Source: Mycolicibacterium sp. P1-5
Lineage (GTDB): Bacteria > Actinomycetota > Actinomycetes > Mycobacteriales > Mycobacteriaceae
Direction: 5' to 3'
DNA: 64,000 nt
NCBI RefSeq assembly: GCF_008329565.1
Contig: NZ_NPKT01000021.1
Span: 1 to 64,000 of the forward strand
Shown: positions 40,287-48,108 of the stretch, piece by piece
Layout of the letters: each line of letters starts with the position of its first letter
How positions within the stretch are numbered: the first letter of the stretch is position 1
Translations under genes and position numbers: made by a program
Notes under the pieces: generated by a model
Told to the model about the DNA's origin: nothing
The model's database searches: none
What the model saw: the letters and a program-made list of their open reading frames with translations, nothing else

Positions 40287-41798
40287 CTAGCTCTGCCCGC
40301 AGGCCGTCATCACCAATTCGCGCACCCGCGCGGCGTCGGCCTGACCTTTGGTCGCCTTCATGACCGCACCGACGATCGCGCCTGCGGCCTGCACCTTGCC
40401 GCCGCGGATCTTCTCGGCGATATCGGGGTTCGCGGCCAGAGCTTCGTCGACAGCGGTCTGGATCAGTGAGTCGTCGCGAACCAGTGCGAGCCCGCGGTCG
40501 GTCATGACTTGTTCGGGCTCACCCTCACCGGCGAGCACACCCTCGATGACCTGACGGGCGAGCTTGTTCGACAGCTTGCCCTCGCCGACCAACGCGACGA
40601 CCTTGGCCACCTGACCCGGCGTGATCGGCAAAGCAGCCAGTTCCACGCCGGTCTCGTTGGCCTTCTGCACCAGGAAGTTTCCCCACCAGGCGCGAGCCTG
40701 CTCACTGCTCGCTCCGGCTTGGACCGTCGCGCTTACCAGCTCGACGGCTCCTGCGTTCACCAGATCGCGCATCACCTCATCGGAGACGCCCCACTCTTCC
40801 TGAATTCGCTTGCGGGACAACCACGGAAGCTCGGGGATGGTCTCGCGCAGCCGCGCCACCAGATCGTCGCTCGGCGCCACCGGCTCGAGATCGGGCTCCG
40901 GGAAGTACCGGTAGTCCTCGGCGGTCTCCTTGTCGCGGCCGGGTGACGTGAAGCCCGCCTCGTCGAAGTGCCGGGTCTCCTGATGGATCTTGCCGCCATC
41001 GATGAGAATGGCTGCCTGGCGGCGCATTTCGTAACGGACCGCTACCTCGACGCTCTTGAGGGAGTTGACGTTCTTGGTTTCGGTGCGGGTGCCGAACTCG
41101 GCTTGACCGATCGGGCGCAGCGACACGTTGGCGTCGCAGCGCAGCGAACCCTGATCCATCCGCACATCCGAGACACCCAGTCCACGCAGCAGATCGCGCA
41201 GCGCGGTCACGTAGGCGCGTGCGACCTCCGGCGCCCGGTCACCCGTGCCCTCGATCGGTTTGGTGACGATCTCGATCAGCGGAACCCCGGCGCGGTTGAC
41301 GTCCAGCAGCGACGTGGTCGCACCGTGGATGCGGCCGGTGTCACCGCCGACGTGGGTCAGCTTGCCGGTGTCCTCCTCCATGTGCGCCCGCTCGATGGCG
41401 ACACGGAATGTGCTGCCGTCGTCGAGCGGGACGTCAAGGTATCCGTCGAAGGCGATCGGCTCGTCGTACTGCGAGATCTGGTAGTTCTTCGGCTGGTCGG
41501 GATAGAAGTAGTTCTTTCGCGCGAAGCGAGACCACGGCGCGATACCGCAGTTCAGCGCCAGCCCGATACGGATGGCCGACTCGACGGCCGCCTCGTTGAG
41601 CACCGGCAACGCGCCCGGCATACCGAGGCAGACCGGGCACACCTGGGTGTTGGGCTCGGCGCCGAATGTCGTCGCGCAGGGGCAGAACATCTTGGTGGCC
41701 GTCGACAGCTCGACGTGCACCTCGAGCCCGAGCACCGGGTCGAAGCGGGCGATGACGTCGTCGTAGTCGAGCAGGTCAGCCTGCGCAGCAGCAGTCAT
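40287..41798 (-). CDS. gatB: Aspartyl/glutamyl-tRNA amidotransferase subunit B
   Basis: Kinase/transamidase subunit that binds Glu-tRNA-Gln (or Asp-tRNA-Asn) and passes ammonia from GatA. The 503-aa protein has GLEVHVELSTATKMFCPC with zinc-ligand cysteines (and CPVCLGMPGALPVLNE), RAHMEEDTGKLTH, DVNRAGVPLIEIVTKP, DQGSLRCDANVSLRP and a C-terminal YqeY-like helical domain. ATG 41798 follows TAGGAT by seven bases, a leaderless pattern. Unlike many bacteria, gatB is separated from gatCA by pfkA. Confidence 0.97.
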   Translation of the reverse strand: MTAAAQADLLDYDDVIARFDPVLGLEVHVELSTATKMFCPCATTFGAEPNTQVCPVCLGMPGALPVLNEAAVESAIRIGLALNCGIAPWSRFARKNYFYPDQPKNYQISQYDEPIAFDGYLDVPLDDGSTFRVAIERAHMEEDTGKLTHVGGDTGRIHGATTSLLDVNRAGVPLIEIVTKPIEGTGDRAPEVARAYVTALRDLLRGLGVSDVRMDQGSLRCDANVSLRPIGQAEFGTRTETKNVNSLKSVEVAVRYEMRRQAAILIDGGKIHQETRHFDEAGFTSPGRDKETAEDYRYFPEPDLEPVAPSDDLVARLRETIPELPWLSRKRIQEEWGVSDEVMRDLVNAGAVELVSATVQAGASSEQARAWWGNFLVQKANETGVELAALPITPGQVAKVVALVGEGKLSNKLARQVIEGVLAGEGEPEQVMTDRGLALVRDDSLIQTAVDEALAANPDIAEKIRGGKVQAAGAIVGAVMKATKGQADAARVRELVMTACGQS

Positions 41799-41826
41799 GG
41801 AGTCAATCCTAGTGGGTCACCTTTTT

Positions 41827-41892
41827 CTCGCGAGCAGACGCGAACTCCCCTGGATAGCGCCGAAAAAGGGGGGATTGACGTCTGCTCGCGAG
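41827..41892. repeat. Long palindromic element between pfkA and gatB
   Basis: A perfect 14-bp outer stem CTCGCGAGCAGACG (41827-41840) pairs with CGTCTGCTCGCGAG (41879-41892). Inside, an imperfect extension pairs CTCCCC with GGGGGG. It lies between the pfkA stop and gatB start on the same strand and can terminate pfkA. Confidence 0.8.
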
Positions 41893-41898
41893 GGGGAA

Positions 41899-42930
41899 TC
41901 AGCCGAAGAACGCGGCGGCGTCGTCGTAGCGACTCTGCGGCACCAGCTTGAGCTGACGCACCGCGTCCACGAGCGGTACCCGGCCGATGTCCTGCCCGCG
42001 CAGCGACACCATCATCCCGTACTCGCCGGCATGCGCGGCGTCGGCGGCGTTGACGCCGAACCGGGTGGCCAGCACCCGGTCGTAGGCCGTTGGAGTGCCG
42101 CCGCGCTGGACGTGGCCGAGCACGGTGACCCGGACTTCCTTCTTGATCCGCTTCTCCACCTCGACGGCCAGCTGCTGGGCCACCCCGGTGAACCGTTCGT
42201 GGCCGAACTCGTCGGTGCCGCCCTGCCGCAGCTGCATCGAGCCTTCGGCCGGCTTGGCGCCCTCGGCGACCACGATGATGAAGCTGGACTCGCCCCGCTG
42301 GAAGCGCTTCTTGACCAGTCGGCACACCTCTTCGACATCGAAGGGCTGCTCGGGGATCAGCGTCATGTGCGCGCCTGAGGACAATCCGGCGTTCAGCGCG
42401 ATCCAGCCGGCATGGCGGCCCATCACCTCGACGACCATCACCCGCTGATGCGACTCCGCGGTGCTGTGCAGCCGGTCGATGGCATCGGTGGCGATCTGCA
42501 GTGCGGTGTCGTGGCCGAATGTGACGTCGGTGCAGTCGATGTCGTTGTCGATGGTCTTCGGCACGCCCACGACGGGCACACCTTCCTCGGACAGCCAGTG
42601 GGCGGCGGTCAGTGTGCCCTCGCCGCCGATCGGGATCAGTACGTCGATCCCGTTGTCCTCCAACGTCTGCTTGATGTCGTCGAGCCCGGCGCGCAGCTTG
42701 TCGGGGTTGGTGCGCGCAGTGCCCAGCATGGTGCCGCCCTTGGCCAGCAACCGGTTGTTGCGGTCGTCGTTGTGCAACTGGATCCGGCGGTCCTCCAGCA
42801 ACCCGCGCCAGCCGTCGAGGAACCCGACGACCGACGACCCGTAGCGGGCGTCGCAGGTCCGCACCACAGCCCGGATCACGGCGTTCAGGCCCGGACAGTC
42901 ACCCCCACCGGTCAGCACTCCGATACGCAT
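41899..42930 (-). CDS. pfkA: 6-phosphofructokinase
   Basis: Glycolytic phosphorylation of fructose 6-phosphate. The 343-aa protein has MRIGVLTGGGDCPGLNAVIR, IPIGGEGTLTAA, the catalytic PKTIDNDIDCTDVTFGHDTA, MGRHAGWIALNAGL and LGHVQRGGTPTAYDR. In GGEGT the residue after the acidic position is Gly, as in ATP-using enzymes, while PKTIDND has Lys where classical ATP enzymes have Gly; this combination is that of the actinobacterial group III enzymes. It lies between gatA and gatB on the same strand, 18 bp after gatA in genome coordinates, as in M. tuberculosis. Confidence 0.97.
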   Translation of the reverse strand: MRIGVLTGGGDCPGLNAVIRAVVRTCDARYGSSVVGFLDGWRGLLEDRRIQLHNDDRNNRLLAKGGTMLGTARTNPDKLRAGLDDIKQTLEDNGIDVLIPIGGEGTLTAAHWLSEEGVPVVGVPKTIDNDIDCTDVTFGHDTALQIATDAIDRLHSTAESHQRVMVVEVMGRHAGWIALNAGLSSGAHMTLIPEQPFDVEEVCRLVKKRFQRGESSFIIVVAEGAKPAEGSMQLRQGGTDEFGHERFTGVAQQLAVEVEKRIKKEVRVTVLGHVQRGGTPTAYDRVLATRFGVNAADAAHAGEYGMMVSLRGQDIGRVPLVDAVRQLKLVPQSRYDDAAAFFG

Positions 42931-42948
42931 GGGACCTATCCTGCCCCG

Positions 42949-44463
42949 TCAGACCGCCGTTGGCAGCGAACCGCGTGCAGTCTCGTAAGCCGCACCGACC
43001 CGGTAGAGCCGGTCGTCGGCGAGGGCGGGCGCCATGATCTGCAAGCCAACGGGCAGATTGTCGTCGGCCGACAGTCCGGACGGTACCGACATCCCGCAGT
43101 GCCCGGCCAGGTTCAATGGCAGCGTGCACAGGTCGAACAGATACATCGCCAGCGGATCGTCGACCTTCTCGCCGAGCCGGAACGCAGTGGTCGGGGTCGC
43201 CGGCGACACCAGCACGTCCACCTTTTCGTAGGCGGCGTCGAGGTCACCGGCGATCAGCGTCCGGACCTTCTGCGCCTGGTTGTAGTACGCGTCGTAGTAG
43301 CCCGCCGACAACGCATAAGTGCCAATGATGATGCGGCGCTTGACTTCTGGGCCGAATCCGGCCGCCCGGGTCAGCGCCATCACCCCTTCGGCGCTGTGCG
43401 TACCGTCGTCACCCACCCGCAGGCCGTAGCGCATGGCGTCGAAGCGCGCCAGGTTGCTCGACACCTCCGACGGCAAGATCAGGTAGTAGGCCGACAGCGA
43501 GTAGTCCAGATGCGGGCAGTCGACCTCGGTGACCTGCGCGCCCAGCGCCTCGAGTTGCTCGACGGCGGCGTTGAACGACGACAGGACGCCCGGCTGATAA
43601 CCCTCGCCGCTGCGCAACTGCTTGACCACACCGATCCGCACACCCGACAGGTCCCCGGTGGCGCCGGACTTCGCGGCCGCGACGACGTCGGGAACCTGGG
43701 CGTCGACCGACGTCGAGTCGCGCGGGTCGTGCCCGGCGATCACCGAGTGCAGCAATGCGGTGTCCAGCACGGTGCGGGCGCAGGGGCCACCCTGATCCAG
43801 CGACGACGCGCACGCCACCAGCCCGTAGCGCGACACCGTCCCGTAGGTCGGCTTGACCCCGACCGTGGCGGTCAACGCCGCCGGCTGACGGATCGAGCCG
43901 CCGGTGTCGGAACCGATGGCCAACGGTGCCTGGAACGCGGCGAGGGCAGCCGCACTGCCGCCGCCGGACCCGCCGGGCGTTCGTTCGGTGTCCCACGGGT
44001 TGCGGGTCGGGCCGTAGGCGGAGTTCTCGGTCGAGCTGCCCATCGCGAACTCGTCCATGTTGGTCTTGCCGAGGATCGGGGTCCCGGCGGCGCGCAACCG
44101 CGCGGTCACGGTCGCGTCGTATGGCGACGTCCAACCGTCGAGGATCTTCGATCCGCACGTGGTCGGCATGTCGGTGGTGGTGAAGACGTCCTTGAGCGCC
44201 AGCGGCACACCGGCCAACGGTGACGGCAGCGCCTCCCCCGCGGCGACCGCGGCGTCGATCCGCGCGGCGCTGGCCAGCGCTTCGTCGGCGGCGACGTGCA
44301 GGAAGGCGTGGTAGCGCTCGTCGGTCGCGGCGATCTGGTCCAGGCAGGCCTGGGTCACCTCGACCGAGGAGACCTCCTTGGCCGCGATCTTCTCGCCGAG
44401 GGTGGCGGCGTCGAGCCGGATCAGGTCGCTCCCACCTGTCTGTTCTTCGCGCAAGCGGCTCAT
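42949..44463 (-). CDS. gatA: Aspartyl/glutamyl-tRNA amidotransferase subunit A
   Basis: Amidase-signature glutaminase that releases ammonia for GatB. The 504-aa protein has the catalytic lysine in GVPLALKDVFTT, and the Ser-cisSer part of the triad in NPWDTERTPGGSGGGSAAALAA with GSDTGGSIRQPAA. ATG 44463 overlaps the gatC stop by four bases, so gatC-gatA are coupled. The antisense frame through this gene has no recognisable domain. Confidence 0.97.
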   Translation of the reverse strand: MSRLREEQTGGSDLIRLDAATLGEKIAAKEVSSVEVTQACLDQIAATDERYHAFLHVAADEALASAARIDAAVAAGEALPSPLAGVPLALKDVFTTTDMPTTCGSKILDGWTSPYDATVTARLRAAGTPILGKTNMDEFAMGSSTENSAYGPTRNPWDTERTPGGSGGGSAAALAAFQAPLAIGSDTGGSIRQPAALTATVGVKPTYGTVSRYGLVACASSLDQGGPCARTVLDTALLHSVIAGHDPRDSTSVDAQVPDVVAAAKSGATGDLSGVRIGVVKQLRSGEGYQPGVLSSFNAAVEQLEALGAQVTEVDCPHLDYSLSAYYLILPSEVSSNLARFDAMRYGLRVGDDGTHSAEGVMALTRAAGFGPEVKRRIIIGTYALSAGYYDAYYNQAQKVRTLIAGDLDAAYEKVDVLVSPATPTTAFRLGEKVDDPLAMYLFDLCTLPLNLAGHCGMSVPSGLSADDNLPVGLQIMAPALADDRLYRVGAAYETARGSLPTAV

Positions 44464-44762
44464 CACTGGGCCTCGCCCAAAATTTGCGGGACCGCGAACC
44501 GGCCATCGATCGACGCCGGCGCCTCGGCCAGGGCTTCGTCCTGGGTGAGGCATGCCTGAACCACGTCGGGCCGGGTGACGTTGACGTCTTTCAGGGGGTT
44601 GTCGGTCGCCTTCACATCGGAGGTGTCGACGGCCTGGATCTGGCTGACGTGCTCCAGGATGGCGTCGAGCTGGCCGGCGAAGCTGTCGAGTTCGTTGTCG
44701 GTCAGCGCCAGCCGGGCCAGCTTGGCCAGCCGGGCGACATCGTCGCGGGAGATCTGGGACAC
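44463..44762 (-). CDS. gatC: Aspartyl/glutamyl-tRNA amidotransferase subunit C
   Basis: Small 99-aa subunit that wraps around GatA and stabilises the GatCAB complex: VSQISRDDVARLAKLARLALTDNELDSFAGQLDAILEHVSQIQAVDTSDVKATDNPLKDVNVTRPD. GTG 44762 is chosen because the encoded protein then matches the M. tuberculosis GatC length (99 aa); a TTG three codons upstream is possible. TAGGCT ends eight bases before the GTG, compatible with a leaderless promoter. Confidence 0.95.
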   Translation of the reverse strand: MSQISRDDVARLAKLARLALTDNELDSFAGQLDAILEHVSQIQAVDTSDVKATDNPLKDVNVTRPDVVQACLTQDEALAEAPASIDGRFAVPQILGEAQ

Positions 44763-44797
44763 GGTGCTCAAGCCTAGGTGACTCCCCACGGTCGCCC

Positions 44798-44851
44798 AGA
44801 CTGCAGGTGTTGTACGCAAACTGCGAGAGCAACCGCCAACAACTGCAGTCT
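44798..44851. repeat. Inverted repeat between gatC and the ACT-domain gene
   Basis: AGACTGCAGGTGTTG (44798-44812) and CAACAACTGCAGTCT (44837-44851) match at 14 of 15 pairs around a 24-base loop. It lies between divergently transcribed genes, so it is not at a gene 3' end and a terminator role is unlikely; a dispersed repeat or a regulatory site are the alternatives. Confidence 0.75.
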
Positions 44852-44904
44852 CAGCGAGGAGCTGCCGGAATGCCGAGTCCAGGCGGCTGTGCAACAGTGT
44901 CCGC

Positions 44905-45564
44905 GTGCCTTCGTATCTGCTGCGGGTCCAGCTGGTCGACCGGCCCGGTAGCCTCGGCTCGCTCGCCGTCGCGCTGGGCACCGTCGGCGCCGACATCCTG
45001 TCGCTCGATGTCGTCGAGCGCGGATCGGGCTGGGCGATCGACGACCTGGTGGTCGAACTGCCGCTCGGATCCATGCCCGACACGCTCATCACGGCCGCCG
45101 AACAGATCAAAGGTGTCCGGGTGGACACCATCCGCCCGCATACCGGGCTGCTGGAGGCGCATCGCGAGCTCGAGCTGATCGACCACATCGCCGCGGCCCG
45201 CAATCGGACCGCCAAGCTGCAGGTCCTCGCCGACGAGGCGCCACGCGTGCTGCGGGTGGGCTGGTGCACGGTGGCGCGAGTCGCGGAGTCAGGTCTGGAG
45301 CGCATCGCCGGCAGTAGCGGTGCGCCCGAGACGCCGGCGACCTCGGCGCCGTGGCTGCCGCTCACCCACGCCGAGGCTCTCGACGGCACCGCCGACTGGG
45401 TGCCGCAGGTCTGGCGCGACATGGACACGACGCTGGCCGCCGCGCCGCTGGGCGACCCGAATACCGCTGTGCTGCTGGGCCGGCCGGGCGGGCCGCTGTT
45501 CCGTCCCTCCGAGGTGGCCCGCTTGGGCTATCTGGCCGGAATCGTCGCGACGATCCTGCGCTGA
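44905..45564 (+). CDS. ACT-domain protein
   Basis: A 219-aa protein with an N-terminal ACT domain (PSYLLRVQLVDRPGSLGSLAVALGTVGADILSLDVVERG) and a C-terminal region of unknown fold (LRVGWCTVARVAESGLERIAGS, TAVLLGRPGGPLFRPSEVARLGYLAGIV). It matches the Rv3013 position and type. ACT domains bind small molecules, often amino acids, and this one has no attached enzyme. GTG 44905 is the start, without a clear ribosome site. It is divergent from gatC and converges on ligA with a 1-bp gap. Confidence 0.85.
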   Translation: MPSYLLRVQLVDRPGSLGSLAVALGTVGADILSLDVVERGSGWAIDDLVVELPLGSMPDTLITAAEQIKGVRVDTIRPHTGLLEAHRELELIDHIAAARNRTAKLQVLADEAPRVLRVGWCTVARVAESGLERIAGSSGAPETPATSAPWLPLTHAEALDGTADWVPQVWRDMDTTLAAAPLGDPNTAVLLGRPGGPLFRPSEVARLGYLAGIVATILR

Positions 45565-45565
45565 G

Positions 45566-47659
45566 TCAGCCCTCGGCTTCGGTCGCCGGCCCCTCCGTCA
45601 ACAGGGCGCGGAAGCCGTCCTCGTCGAGGATCGGCACACCAAGCTCGACGGCCTTGTCGTACTTCGAGCCGGGCGCATCCCCTGCCACCACGTATGAGGT
45701 CTTCTTCGACACCGAGCCGACCGCCTTGCCGCCGCGGCTGATGATGGCCTCCTTGGCCTCGTCGCGGGAGAAGTTCGGCAACGACCCGGTGACCACGATC
45801 GAAAGTCCTTGCAGCGTAGGGGTAATCGAGGCATCGCGAACGTCTTCCATTCGCACGCCGGCGGCCCGCCACTTATCGATGATCGCGCGGTGCCAGTCGA
45901 CGGCGAACCACTCGACGAGTGCGGCCGCGATCGTCGGTCCGACACCTTCGACGTCGGCGAGCTGCTCCTCTCCAGCCGCCATGATCGCGTCCAGGCTGCC
46001 GAATGCGACGGCCAGTGCCCGCGCCGCGGTCGGCCCGACATGCCGGATGGACAACGCCACCAGGATCCGCCACAGCGGCCGGTCTTTGGCCTGCTGCAAA
46101 TTGATCAGGAACCGGGCGCCGTTGGCCGACAACGCGCCGTCCTTGGTCTTGAAGAAGTCCGACGTCAGCAGGTCGGCGCTGGTGAGGCTGAACAGGTCGC
46201 CCTCGTCGGTGATGACGTTGGCGTTGAGCAGCGCCGTCGCCGCCTCGTAGCCGAGCCCTTCGATATCCAACCCGCCGCGGCCGGCCAGGTGGAACACCCG
46301 CTCGCGTAGCTGGGCGGGACAGGACCTGGCGTTGGGGCAGCGGATGTCGACGTCGCCCTCCTTGGCCGGGGCCAGCGGGGTGCCGCACTCCGGACAGCGG
46401 GTGGGCATCACGAACTCACGCTCGGTGCCGTCGCGTAGATCGACGACGGGTCCCAGCACCTCGGGGATGACATCACCGGCCTTGCGGATCATCACCGTGT
46501 CGCCGATCAGAACACCTTTGCGTTTGACCTCCGAGCCGTTGTGCAGGGTGGCCATGCCGACAGTCGATCCGGCGATCTTGATCGGTGTCATGACCGCGAA
46601 CGGAGTGACGCGACCGGTGCGTCCCACATTGACTTGGATGTCCAACAGCTTGGTCTGGGCCTCCTCCGGCGGGTACTTGTAGGCGACGGCCCAGCGCGGT
46701 GTGCGCGAGGTCGCGCCAAGACGGCGCTGCAGCGCGAAGTCGTCGACTTTGACCACGATGCCGTCGATTTCGTGCTCGATCTCGTGGCGGCGTTCGCCCC
46801 AGTAGGCGATCTTCTCCTCGACGGCGGCCAGTCCGGCCACCTGCGTGGTGTGGTCGGAGACCGGCAGCCCCCAGGCCTTCAGCGCAAAGTACGTGTCGTG
46901 CAGGGAGGCTGGGGTGAAACCGTCGGTGCGGCCCAGGCCATGGCAGATCATCCGCAGCCGCCGCTTCGCGGTGACCGCCGGATTCTTCTGCCGCAGTGAG
47001 CCCGCGGCGCTGTTACGCGGGTTGGCGAAGGGATCCTTACCCTCTTCGACCAGACTCGCGTTGAGGTTTTCGAAGTCGGCGAGCCTGAAAAACACCTCAC
47101 CGCGCACCTCGAGAAGCGCCGGAACCGGGAATTCCTCTGACGCAGCGAGGGTTTCAGGGATGTCGTCGATGGTGCGGGCGTTGTTGGTGACGTCCTCGCC
47201 GACCCGCCCGTCGCCGCGGGTGGCGGCCCGCTCCAATCGGCCGTTGCGGTAGACCAGCGCGATCGCGACGCCGTCGATCTTGAGCTCGCAGAGGTACTGC
47301 GGGTCGCGACCGATTTCGGCCTCCACCCGGTTGGACCAGGCCGCCAGCTCCTCGGTGTTGAACACGTCGTCAAGGCTCAGCATCCGCTCAAGGTGCGCCG
47401 CCTCGGCGAAGTCGGTGGCGAAGCCGGCGCCACCGACCAGTTGGGTCGGCGAATCGGCTACCCGCAGCTCCGGGAAGCGCTCTTCGAGGGCGAGGAGTTC
47501 GTTGAAGAGCTTGTCGAAGTCGGCGTCGGAGACGATCGGCGCGTCCTTGATGTAGTAGCGGAACTGGTGCTCACGCACCTCTTCGGCAAGATCCTGCCAA
47601 CGCCGCCGTACATCCGGGTCGATGGGATCAGCCTCGGGATCGGACGTCTCTGGAGCCAC
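45566..47659 (-). CDS. ligA: NAD-dependent DNA ligase
   Basis: Essential replicative ligase of 697 aa. Domains in order: Ia NAD-binding (REHQFRYYIKDAPIVSDADFDKLFNEL), adenylation with the nucleophile Lys127 in CELKIDGVAIAL, OB fold, a Cys4 zinc finger (CPECGTPLAPAKEGDVDIRCPNARSCP), HhH repeats (GVGPTIAAALVEWF) and a C-terminal BRCT domain (LQGLSIVVTGSLPNFSRDEAKEAI). GTG 47659 follows TAGCCT by six bases, a leaderless pattern. It converges on the ACT gene. Confidence 0.98.
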   Translation of the reverse strand: MAPETSDPEADPIDPDVRRRWQDLAEEVREHQFRYYIKDAPIVSDADFDKLFNELLALEERFPELRVADSPTQLVGGAGFATDFAEAAHLERMLSLDDVFNTEELAAWSNRVEAEIGRDPQYLCELKIDGVAIALVYRNGRLERAATRGDGRVGEDVTNNARTIDDIPETLAASEEFPVPALLEVRGEVFFRLADFENLNASLVEEGKDPFANPRNSAAGSLRQKNPAVTAKRRLRMICHGLGRTDGFTPASLHDTYFALKAWGLPVSDHTTQVAGLAAVEEKIAYWGERRHEIEHEIDGIVVKVDDFALQRRLGATSRTPRWAVAYKYPPEEAQTKLLDIQVNVGRTGRVTPFAVMTPIKIAGSTVGMATLHNGSEVKRKGVLIGDTVMIRKAGDVIPEVLGPVVDLRDGTEREFVMPTRCPECGTPLAPAKEGDVDIRCPNARSCPAQLRERVFHLAGRGGLDIEGLGYEAATALLNANVITDEGDLFSLTSADLLTSDFFKTKDGALSANGARFLINLQQAKDRPLWRILVALSIRHVGPTAARALAVAFGSLDAIMAAGEEQLADVEGVGPTIAAALVEWFAVDWHRAIIDKWRAAGVRMEDVRDASITPTLQGLSIVVTGSLPNFSRDEAKEAIISRGGKAVGSVSKKTSYVVAGDAPGSKYDKAVELGVPILDEDGFRALLTEGPATEAEG

Positions 47660-47712
47660 CCTCGCAGGCTATCGGAGGCAGCCGACAGAGTTGCCGTGGG
47701 AAGGTAGGGGTC

Positions 47713-48108
47713 ATGGGGCATCCGATCATGTTCGACGACGCCGACCCGATCCTGGCTCGAGTGCGCACGATCGCGCTGGCGTTGCCCGAGGCAACCGAGA
47801 AGATCTCGCACGGCCGGCCGACGTTCTCGGCGCCGAAGATGTTCGCCGTCTACGGCGGCAGTCAGAAGAACCCCGGCGGCCCGATGATCCGGTACGCCCA
47901 CGCGCTACTGGTCAAGGTCGACGACAGTGAGCGCGAAGCGCTGCAGCAGGATCACCGATTCTTCTACCCGGCCTACCTCGGCCCGTACGGCTGGCTGGGC
48001 CTCGACTTCGACGCCGCCAAGATCGATTGGGACGAGGTCGGCGAGCTGATCGACGCCTCGTTCCGGCTACAGGCCCCGGCGCGGTCGATAAAGCAGCTCG
48101 ACCGCTAA
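47713..48108 (+). CDS. MmcQ/YjbR-family protein
   Basis: A 131-aa protein of the MmcQ/YjbR (CyaY-like fold) family: ARVRTIALALPEATEKISHGRPTFSAPKMFAVYGG and GWLGLDFDAAKIDWDEVGELIDASFRLQAP. The family is thought to bind DNA or nucleotides but lacks a firm function. ATG 47713 is preceded by GGAAGG; ATG 47728 is an alternative. It is divergent from ligA and its stop overlaps that of the converging monooxygenase by three bases. Confidence 0.85.
   Translation: MGHPIMFDDADPILARVRTIALALPEATEKISHGRPTFSAPKMFAVYGGSQKNPGGPMIRYAHALLVKVDDSEREALQQDHRFFYPAYLGPYGWLGLDFDAAKIDWDEVGELIDASFRLQAPARSIKQLDR

Noticed and set aside
42412..44223. A 603-codon plus-strand frame opposite gatA and part of pfkA
   Set aside because: It spans two well-identified genes in antisense and shows no recognisable motif.
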